Origin: Devosia sp.
GTDB lineage: Bacteria; Pseudomonadota; Alphaproteobacteria; Rhizobiales; Devosiaceae
Length of the DNA: 11,533 bases
Direction of reading: 5' to 3'
NCBI GenBank assembly: GCA_028290225.1
Contig: JAQGKH010000074.1
Location: 1 to 11,533 of the forward strand
Shown here: positions 6,710 to 11,533 of the stretch, piece after piece
Position numbering within the stretch: position 1 is the first letter of the stretch
Layout of the letters: each line of letters begins with the position of its first letter
Notes under the pieces: model-generated
Told to the model about the DNA's origin: nothing
What the model saw: only the letters and a program-made list of their open reading frames with translations
The model's database searches: none
Translations under genes and position numbers: made by a program

Positions 6710-7480
6710 TCAGGTGTGGGCCCAGCCACCATCAACCAGGAATTGTTGCGCCGAAACCATGGCGCTGTCCTGGCTGGCGAGAAACAAAACCATGCGGGCA
6801 AGGTCATCAGGATAAACCCTGCCGGCGAGTGCCTGGCTGGAATCGATCAGTTGCTCGCCCGCTGCATCGATCCAGTGCGTCAACTGCCGCTCGGTCATCA
6901 CCCAGCCGGGCACGACGGTGTTGACGCGAATGCCGGACTTGCCCAGCTCGCGTGCCATGGCGCGGGTCAGGCCATGGGCGGCGGCCTTGGCGGTTTCATA
7001 GACCGGGATGCTGGGAGACATGATCATCCAGCTGATGGAGCCGGTGTTGATGATAGAGCCGCGGCCGGCGGCCTGCATGCCCGGTGCAACGGCCTGGATG
7101 GCAAAGAAGCTGTGCTTGAGATTGACCGCCATGCGGTTGTCCCAATAATCGGGCGTGACTTCGCGCCAGTCATGGCGCTGATCGTGGGCCGCGTTGTTGA
7201 CCAGCACCAGGGCGTCGCCATGCGCCTGGGCAAACCCGGCAATAGCGGCCTGGTAGGCTGCCGTGTCGGTCACGTCGCATGGGGTAAATCGCACCTGTCC
7301 TCCGGCAGCGACGAGCTCGGCGGCGAGGCGTTCACCCGCATCCTGGGCAATATCAACGAAGCCAACCCTTGCACCCTGGGCGGCAAAGTTGCGCACCAGG
7401 CTTTCGCCGATGCCCGAGGCACCGCCGGAGATGACAACAGGGGTGTTGAGGAGGCTTGGATAGCGGGCGAACTCAGTCAA
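6710..7480 (-). CDS. SDR-family dehydrogenase, resembling D-xylose/aldose 1-dehydrogenase
   Basis: This is a classical short-chain dehydrogenase of 256 residues. The nucleotide loop is GGASGIG (19-25). Asp43 after the second strand favours NAD over NADP, Asp69 lies in CDV, and NNAA is at 95-98. The catalytic set is Asn120, Ser148, Tyr161 and Lys165 (YETAK). From recall, the sequence runs close to Caulobacter XylB (D-xylose 1-dehydrogenase) in YPSL, the DRH/YWD region, QAVAPGM, GSISW, VVPG-V-T-RQ and the C-terminal D-GW. An aldose dehydrogenase is therefore the best guess, but no sugar genes are nearby and the true substrate is open. The start codon is TTG (7478-7480), eight bases inside the acyltransferase gene's end, with no strong ribosome site. 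This points to translational coupling. The TTG is supported by N-terminal alignment with XylB. Confidence 0.88.
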   Translation of the reverse strand: MTEFARYPSLLNTPVVISGGASGIGESLVRNFAAQGARVGFVDIAQDAGERLAAELVAAGGQVRFTPCDVTDTAAYQAAIAGFAQAHGDALVLVNNAAHDQRHDWREVTPDYWDNRMAVNLKHSFFAIQAVAPGMQAAGRGSIINTGSISWMIMSPSIPVYETAKAAAHGLTRAMARELGKSGIRVNTVVPGWVMTERQLTHWIDAAGEQLIDSSQALAGRVYPDDLARMVLFLASQDSAMVSAQQFLVDGGWAHT

Positions 7481-8801
7481 GGGTGGTCTGGCTTTCTGCT
7501 GGAGGGGGAGCCGCGTGAATCTCGCGCTGCTCGGTTTGCTCCAGAAGTGTCACGATATCGTCGACGCGGTCCAGATAGCGCTGCTCCATGGCGAAGTTCA
7601 GCGTGATGTATTGGCGGTTGGGCACGAAGGTGCACAGATTGGCGCTCGGGTGGAACGAGCCGACATAAACCGGCTCCACCAGGTCGCGGGTCATGTTGCC
7701 ATACATGCGATGGGGCGGCACCAGCGTCAGCACGACATCGGTGGTGCGATTGAACCGGAAAAACTTGTCGGTGTAGAGGAACGGCAAGGCCTTGGAGATG
7801 CGCCGGTGCAGCGCGAACATGCCCATCAGGATGAACTGATAAGTGGTGGTGTCCCTGGCTTCGATTTGGGTCAGGGTGGCGTCGATCGCCCGAACATAAT
7901 CGATGAAGTCAGATTTAACCGGGAAGGTCGCCATCAGAGCGCGCACGCGGAACTGATCGTCGTCGACCTCGCTGCGCTCGGAATTGTCCAGCATGGTATA
8001 GGCGGCGGTGATGACCTTGGCCTCGGGTCCCTTTTCGGCAACATTGAGCGCCTGGGTGATGAGGCCGAACATCAAGGAGCGCTGGCGCACGCCGATGCGG
8101 TTAGCCAAGGCGCGAATGCGCGAGCGAGTAATCGCCAGCGACCGGAACTGGATGTTCTTGACCGGCAAATTGCTCTTGTGGGCGTAGTAAAGCTGCAAAG
8201 TGGCGCCGACAAGCGAGCCCATGGCCAGTTTCATGCGGCGCTTGAACGGCAGCCTGACCTTGGGCTTGGCGGTCTCAGGCGTGCGGGCAATAGACTGAGA
8301 TCGCGTCAGCAGGGAAGAATCGTGCCCTTCGAGCAGGGCATGGCTGGACCGCACCAGCACCATGGAGGCATGGCCCTGCGCATCGGGGCCGCCCCGCAGC
8401 GTGATGGCATAAACGCGGAACAGCGGCAGATCCTGGCGCTCGAAAATGTCGAGGCCTTTGCCCAGCCACTTGTCGGGGTAGCCATCGAAGCTATCCACCT
8501 CGGCCACCGAAGTGATGGCATCCAGGATGTGCTTGGGAAAGGGCTGTCCGGGCAAGGCCCCCTTGAAGCCGTGAGTCAGCTGGGGGGCCAGCGACACCAT
8601 TTCGGCGACAAAATTATCAAGGCTTTCCTTGGTGAAAGCGGTTTTCGAATAAGCGGTAAAATAAACTGTGTTCTTGGAGTGGTACAAGAACCACTGGAAA
8701 TTGGTAAACAGGGCCTGCGGGTTCTTGCGAACGGCGGCGGCGGCCCAATCAAGCAAGGCGTTACGTTCACCGGCAGCGCTGGAATCTGGATAGTTGCTCA
8801 C
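7473..8801 (-). CDS. WS/DGAT-like acyltransferase (condensation-fold family), variant active site
   Basis: The 442-residue protein has the outline of the CoA-dependent acyltransferase superfamily that includes wax ester synthase/DGAT enzymes. The central motif is SHALLEG (153-159), in place of the usual HHxxxDG: the second His (154) is kept, the first is Ser and the Asp is Glu158. A basic, amphipathic linker follows (about 180-205). The C-terminal part (about 355-420) resembles the second lobe: VVLTLVPPHRMYG, VYVGSFHPSANLCTFV, ITLNFAMEQRYLDRVDDIV. No signal peptide is seen. Acyl donor and acceptor are unknown; transfer of a fatty acyl group to an alcohol or amine is a family-level inference. 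The start is GTG (8799-8801) with GGGGA 5 bases upstream. It is the first gene of a pair with the SDR gene, divergent from hemA. Confidence 0.7.
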   Translation of the reverse strand: MSNYPDSSAAGERNALLDWAAAAVRKNPQALFTNFQWFLYHSKNTVYFTAYSKTAFTKESLDNFVAEMVSLAPQLTHGFKGALPGQPFPKHILDAITSVAEVDSFDGYPDKWLGKGLDIFERQDLPLFRVYAITLRGGPDAQGHASMVLVRSSHALLEGHDSSLLTRSQSIARTPETAKPKVRLPFKRRMKLAMGSLVGATLQLYYAHKSNLPVKNIQFRSLAITRSRIRALANRIGVRQRSLMFGLITQALNVAEKGPEAKVITAAYTMLDNSERSEVDDDQFRVRALMATFPVKSDFIDYVRAIDATLTQIEARDTTTYQFILMGMFALHRRISKALPFLYTDKFFRFNRTTDVVLTLVPPHRMYGNMTRDLVEPVYVGSFHPSANLCTFVPNRQYITLNFAMEQRYLDRVDDIVTLLEQTEQREIHAAPPPAESQTTLD

Positions 8802-8820
8802 AAGCGTCCCCGTAGGCCTT

Positions 8821-8852
8821 GAGGGTTCTGTTGTGACAAGTTGTAAACCCTC
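8821..8852. repeat. 7 bp inverted repeat upstream of the acyltransferase gene
   Basis: GAGGGTT (8821-8827) and AACCCTC (8846-8852) are perfect arms around an 18-base loop. The loop itself holds the small palindrome TTGT-G-ACAA (8831-8839). It ends 20 bases before the GTG start of the acyltransferase gene on the minus strand. It could be a leader hairpin or an operator. Confidence 0.35.
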
Positions 8853-8956
8853 GCGGTGACGGGTTCAACTCCAGCTCCATTGAGCAGTTAATCCTCCCTA
8901 TGCGTTTATTGCGGGGGCATGTGCCTGGTCAGACTCCGCCCAGGCAGGGCAAGCTG

Positions 8957-8974
8957 CCGCATTGGCAGATGCGG
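8957..8974. promoter_or_regulatory. Perfect 6-6-6 dyad over the -35 box of the putative hemA promoter
   Basis: CCGCAT (8957-8962) and ATGCGG (8969-8974) are exact inverted repeats with a 6-base spacer. The spacer and left arm cover the TTGGCA box at 8962-8967. A second, mutually exclusive hairpin CTGCC/GGCAG (8954-8958 and 8964-8968) overlaps it. The layout fits a repressor or activator site; the regulator is unknown. Confidence 0.4.
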
Positions 8975-8991
8975 TCGCGTCAGTTTAGAAT
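8962..8991 (+). promoter_or_regulatory. Putative sigma70-type promoter of hemA
   Basis: TTGGCA (8962-8967) and TAGAAT (8986-8991) lie 18 bases apart, each close to the consensus boxes. Transcription would begin near 8998, leaving a leader of about 140 bases before the ATG at 9140. It is the best sigma70 match seen in this spacer. Confidence 0.4.
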
Positions 8992-9139
8992 GGCTCTCAT
9001 CTTGGCGCCCGGAGTCGTTGCTTCAACGGGTCGCCGGGGGCGTGCGCGGCGAGTTGGCTCATACAAGCGGTCCCGGCGCGCCGTAAATCTGGCGAGCCGC
9101 AGCGCTATTGGCTGGGGCGAATTGCAGAAGGACTTTGGG

Positions 9140-10420
9140 ATGGACTATCGCGGTATCTTCGAAGATGCAGTCGACTCCTTGCGGGCGGAAAAGCGCTACC
9201 GGGTGTTTGCTGATCTCGAGCGGATTGCCGGACGCTTTCCAAAGGCGCTTTTTCGCGACGAGGCCGATAATGCCCGCGAGATTACCATCTGGTGCTCCAA
9301 TGATTATCTGGGCATGGGCCAGCACCAGACGGTGATCGCAGCCATGCAGGAAACTGCTGGCCGACTCGGCGTGGGCGCGGGCGGCACCCGCAATATCTCG
9401 GGCACCAACCGGCCGCTGGTGGAGCTGGAGCGCTCGCTCGCCGACCTGCACCGCAAGGAAGGCGCCCTGGTGTTCACCTCCGGCTTCGTGTCCAACGAAG
9501 CGGCCATTTCCACCATCGCGCGGCTCCTGCCCGATTGCGTGATTTTCTCGGACCAGCTCAACCACGCTTCCATGATCCAGGGCGTGCGCCAGTCGGGGAT
9601 GCAAAAGCAAATCTTCCGGCACAACGATGTGGCGCATCTGCGCGAATTGCTGGCGGCGACGGATCGCAAGCGCCCCAAGCTGATCTGCTTTGAATCAGTG
9701 TATTCGATGGATGGCGACGTGGCTCCGATCAAGGCCATCTGCGACCTGGCCGAAGAATTCGGCGCGCTGACCTATATCGATGAAGTGCATGCCGTGGGCA
9801 TGTATGGCGAACGGGGCGGCGGCATTGCCGAACGCGACGGTTTGATGGACCGGATCGACATCATCGAAGGCACGCTGGCCAAGGGCTTTGGCGTGATGGG
9901 GGGCTATATTGCCGCCAACAAGTCGATCATCGATGCGGTGCGCTCCTATGCGCCCGAGTTCATCTTCACGACCGCCCTGCCCCCGGCGCTGTGCGCAGCG
10001 GCCCGCGCCTCCATCGAGCACCTCAAAACCTCACAGACCGAACGGGCAATGCAGCAGCGCCAGGCGCGCCTGCTCAAGGCGATGCTGACCGATGCCGGCC
10101 TGCCGGTGATGGAAACCGATACCCATATCGTGCCGGTCATGGTGGGCGATGCACGCCAGTGCAAGGCGGCCAGCGACCTGCTGCTGGAAAAGCACAATAT
10201 CTATATCCAGCCGATCAACTACCCGACCGTGCCCAAGGGCACCGAGCGGCTGCGGATCACGCCGACGCCGCTGCACAGCGACGAGATGATCTTTGCGCTG
10301 CGCCATGCCCTGGTGAGCGTTTGGACGCGCCTCGAATTGCCGCGCGAGCCGGCCGATGCGGCGATCACGGCCAGCAAACTGACCTCGGGCGACCTGACGC
10401 TGCCCAATTTCGGCGGCTAA
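9140..10420 (+). CDS. hemA: 5-aminolevulinate synthase
   Basis: This PLP enzyme joins glycine and succinyl-CoA to make 5-aminolevulinate, the first step of heme and corrinoid synthesis by the C4 route of alphaproteobacteria. The 426 residues follow Rhodobacter HemA closely from memory: ITIWCSNDYLGMGQH (48-62), GGTRNISGTN (81-90), SDQLNHASMIQG (137-148), FESVYSMDGD (184-193), YIDEVHAVGMYG (212-223) and FIFTTALPPA (274-283). The PLP lysine is Lys248 in GTLAKGFG. QPINYPTVPKGTERLR (357-372) is also typical. About 25 extra residues follow the usual end. The frame is open 80 codons upstream, but ATG 9140 is chosen because AGAAGGA lies 7 bases before it and the protein then aligns with known HemA from residue 1. 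It stands alone on the + strand and ends at a nested hairpin. Confidence 0.97.
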   Translation: MDYRGIFEDAVDSLRAEKRYRVFADLERIAGRFPKALFRDEADNAREITIWCSNDYLGMGQHQTVIAAMQETAGRLGVGAGGTRNISGTNRPLVELERSLADLHRKEGALVFTSGFVSNEAAISTIARLLPDCVIFSDQLNHASMIQGVRQSGMQKQIFRHNDVAHLRELLAATDRKRPKLICFESVYSMDGDVAPIKAICDLAEEFGALTYIDEVHAVGMYGERGGGIAERDGLMDRIDIIEGTLAKGFGVMGGYIAANKSIIDAVRSYAPEFIFTTALPPALCAAARASIEHLKTSQTERAMQQRQARLLKAMLTDAGLPVMETDTHIVPVMVGDARQCKAASDLLLEKHNIYIQPINYPTVPKGTERLRITPTPLHSDEMIFALRHALVSVWTRLELPREPADAAITASKLTSGDLTLPNFGG

Positions 10421-10430
10421 GCCGACAATG

Positions 10431-10486
10431 CGCCTTTCGGGTAGATCGGGTGCAAGCGCCTGATCTAGTTCGAAGGGGCAAAGGCG
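10431..10486. terminator. Nested hairpin after hemA
   Basis: An inner stem (10442-10452 with 10457-10467) begins with the perfect arms TAGATC/GATCTA and continues with G-T and G-C pairs to a 4-base loop. Outer arms CGCCTTT (10431-10437) and AAAGGCG (10480-10486) are also perfect. It lies just past the hemA stop (10420). It overlaps the TAG stop of the small minus-strand gene (10465-10467), so it could end both transcripts. Confidence 0.6.
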
Positions 10487-10701
10487 TTTCCTCGTGGCAC
10501 CACGATAGCGCGGCGGCAGTCGAGACGCCGCAGCGCGTGGCTCAGCTGCAGGGCGGATTCGATTTTGCCTGCCCAGCGCAAACCTGCATCCGCAGCCTTG
10601 CGGATCAGCGTTCCGGGAAGTGGCCCGTGCTCGTCACGCCGGGCCGCCCTCGTGGTGGCGCAGCGCTCCACCATGGACCAGATGCGGCGAGAGATGAACA
10701 T
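10465..10701 (-). CDS. Hypothetical 78-residue protein downstream of the FixJ-like regulator
   Basis: A small basic, Arg- and Ala-rich protein that I do not recognise. It has two cysteines (Cys14, and Cys62 in LDCRRA), a likely amphipathic helix in the middle (about 34-58, IRKAADAGLRWAGKIESALQLSHAL) and no signal peptide or membrane span. It begins 23 bp after the stop of the FixJ-like regulator gene on the same strand, so the two are probably one transcript. The ATG at 10701 is the only start possible after an in-frame stop, but there is no clear ribosome site. Its codons use G/C-rich third positions like the neighbours, and it fills the only space between the regulator and the terminator. 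Whether it is translated is uncertain. Confidence 0.5.
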   Translation of the reverse strand: MFISRRIWSMVERCATTRAARRDEHGPLPGTLIRKAADAGLRWAGKIESALQLSHALRRLDCRRAIVVPRGNAFAPSN

Positions 10702-10724
10702 GGCTCGCGCCGATGTTCGCGTCC

Positions 10725-11360
10725 TTAGCTAGTCAGGACGATGCGCATCAGGTCCGCGGTGTTGCGGGCGCCAAGCTTTTCCATCACCCGAGCACGATGG
10801 ACCTCGATGGTGCGTGGGGAGATGCCCAGCTGGCGGCCGGCTTCCTTGTTGGACTGGCCGTTGGTGATCAGCTGGAGCACTTCCCTTTCGCGTGGGGTCA
10901 GTTGCGAAAAGCCCCGCACTTCAATGGGGCGGCCGCCCGCCTGCCAGGCTGGCAGGTTTATATCCTGGCGCATGGCGTCACGCACTGCATTGAGCAGATA
11001 ATCGCTGTTGATCGGCTTGCACACCACATCAGCGGCGCCCAGCTTCATGGCCGTCACCACCGCATCGACCTGCGAGGTATCGGCAAGCATGAAAACGGGC
11101 AAGCCGGTGCGGCTGGACTTGATGCGCTGCAGCAGACCCAGCCCACTTTCCTCGCCGAGCTGGAAATTGAGCACCACGGCATCGGGGCGCCGACGATCAA
11201 TGGCAGCATTGAAGTGCGCGGAATCCAGCGAGAAAGTTGTCTGGAAACCTTCCAAGCGGAAGAGCACGCTCAGGGCCTCGCAAGTACCCGGATCGGGATC
11301 AACGATATGGATCAGCCGATCCCGGTTTAGAAAAGAATGGTAATAGGGGTGATCGCTCAT
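10725..11360 (-). CDS. FixJ/NarL-type response regulator with a degenerate receiver
   Basis: This transcription factor of 211 residues has a receiver domain (about 15-130) and a LuxR-type helix-turn-helix (about 152-208, LTPREREVLQLI, then the recognition helix SPRTIEVHRARVMEKLG). The receiver aligns with FixJ from memory without gaps at a constant offset of 11. It keeps Asp21 and Lys115. The second acidic residue is Pro22, the phosphoacceptor Asp is Asn65 (AVVLNFQLGEESG) and the switch Thr is Ala93. It therefore should not be phosphorylated in the usual way and may act by default dimerisation, a ligand or a partner. The DNA-binding part looks intact. ATG 11360 is chosen over 11417 because TAGGAGGAC precedes it by about 8 bases. 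No histidine kinase gene is seen nearby. It faces hemA tail to tail with the 78-residue gene between. Confidence 0.9.
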   Translation of the reverse strand: MSDHPYYHSFLNRDRLIHIVDPDPGTCEALSVLFRLEGFQTTFSLDSAHFNAAIDRRRPDAVVLNFQLGEESGLGLLQRIKSSRTGLPVFMLADTSQVDAVVTAMKLGAADVVCKPINSDYLLNAVRDAMRQDINLPAWQAGGRPIEVRGFSQLTPREREVLQLITNGQSNKEAGRQLGISPRTIEVHRARVMEKLGARNTADLMRIVLTS

Positions 11361-11533
11361 CGTGCCTTGTCCTCCTAGAATTGCCGTCACGCCTGACACT
11401 TGACGACACGACAGCATCTAGACTTGCCTGAACTGCAGCCTTTTTCCAACGATGCTATCGGTCCTCACCCCTGTAGTTTGCGCTAAGTGTTGTTGCCGTT
11501 CGATAAGGGGAATACGTAGGAGAAACTACCTAG
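11361..11533. promoter_or_regulatory. Upstream region of the FixJ-like regulator gene (reaches the window edge)
   Basis: These 173 bases hold no gene that I can support. They contain the regulator's ribosome site, an inverted pair GTAGTTT (11473-11479)/AAACTAC (11523-11529), and the operator-like repeat at 11513-11532 listed next. No clear sigma70 or EcfG boxes were found on either strand. The + strand end (GTAGGAGAAACTAC) includes an AGGAG that could serve a gene starting just beyond the window. Confidence 0.35.
11513..11532. promoter_or_regulatory. Operator-like inverted repeat upstream of the regulator
   Basis: TACGTAG (11513-11519) and CTACCTA (11526-11532) are 7-base inverted arms with one mismatch and a 6-base spacer, 20 bp in all. 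LuxR/FixJ-type domains commonly bind dyads of about this size. It lies about 150 bp upstream of the regulator's start, so autoregulation or control of a + strand gene beyond the edge are both possible. Confidence 0.35.

Larger units (their letters stand above)
8802..9139. promoter_or_regulatory. Divergent control region between the acyltransferase gene and hemA
   Basis: This 338 bp stretch holds no gene that I can support. A frame in phase with hemA is open from ATG 8900, but it is Arg-rich and unlike HemA N-termini. The region contains a 7 bp inverted repeat (8821-8852), a sigma70-like promoter (8962-8991) and a perfect dyad (8957-8974), all listed separately. If that promoter is right, hemA has a leader of about 140 bases. 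Confidence 0.5.

Noticed and set aside
7515..8822. Long + strand open frame of 435 codons opposite the acyltransferase gene
   Set aside because: High-GC shadow frame. The minus-strand protein has recognisable motifs, a ribosome site and a coupled downstream gene; the + strand product is unlike any family I know.
8854..8880. A stretch reading ACGGGTTCAACTCCAGCTCCA that looks like the 3' end of a tRNA or tmRNA
   Set aside because: The T-stem cannot pair properly, there is no CCA end, and no matching acceptor 5' half (TGGAGCT) or rest of a tRNA lies upstream. It could be a decayed attachment site, but nothing else in the region suggests an integrated element.
8880..8892. TTGAGCAGTTAA as an FNR/FixK box before hemA
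   Set aside because: The half-sites and spacing do not match TTGAT-N4-ATCAA; only one TTGA half is present.
8900..9139. 80-codon in-frame extension of hemA
   Set aside because: The extension is Arg-rich and unlike HemA N-termini, while ATG 9140 has a good ribosome site and starts exactly where known HemA proteins start.
10721..11343. Overlapping + strand frames opposite the regulator
   Set aside because: They are shadows of the regulator's receiver and HTH domains.
11361..11417. Longer form of the FixJ-like regulator starting at 11417
   Set aside because: The 19 extra residues are not receiver-like and the downstream ATG at 11360 has a strong TAGGAGGAC site.

Overview
The window reads as chromosomal DNA from a GC-rich alphaproteobacterium, most likely of the order Hyphomicrobiales and possibly Devosia-like. 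The basis is an alphaproteobacterial-type 5-aminolevulinate synthase (C4 heme route), an ExoP/Wzc-type polysaccharide autokinase, a FixJ-like regulator, and one exact match to the GGAAC-N16-CGTT promoter of the alphaproteobacterial general stress sigma factor EcfG/RpoE2. The placement is an inference from protein families; no database search was possible. I see no insertion sequence, CRISPR array, tRNA or rRNA.

Left part (1-4578): the 3' end of an unrecognised + strand gene converges on a minus-strand pair. The pair is an MsbA-like ABC exporter (2713-4578) followed, 91 bp downstream, by a fused Wzz-type co-polymerase/tyrosine autokinase (213-2621). Together they look like the edge of a surface polysaccharide locus.

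Centre (4579-6629): a group of small stress- and envelope-type genes. These are a DUF2934 protein (+), a PRC-barrel protein (-), a single-pass membrane protein (+) and an OmpA-type lipoprotein (-), separated by convergent hairpin terminators. The PRC-barrel gene has a perfect EcfG-type promoter. A second GGAAC lies back to back with it facing the membrane-protein gene, and a third, imperfect one lies before the DUF2934 gene. The group looks like part of a general stress regulon.

Right part (6710-11533): a minus-strand pair in which a TTG-started SDR dehydrogenase resembling Caulobacter D-xylose dehydrogenase overlaps the end of an odd WS/DGAT-like acyltransferase. The pair is transcribed away from hemA (+), with a 338 bp spacer holding a sigma70-like promoter and a perfect dyad over its -35 box. 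hemA converges, through a nested hairpin, on a minus-strand pair: a FixJ-type regulator whose receiver lacks the phosphoacceptor Asp and two other conserved residues, and a 78-residue protein of unknown function.

The items most worth attention are the degenerate FixJ-type receiver, the EcfG promoter layout, the divergent hemA/acyltransferase control region, and the variant acyltransferase motif coupled to an SDR enzyme.
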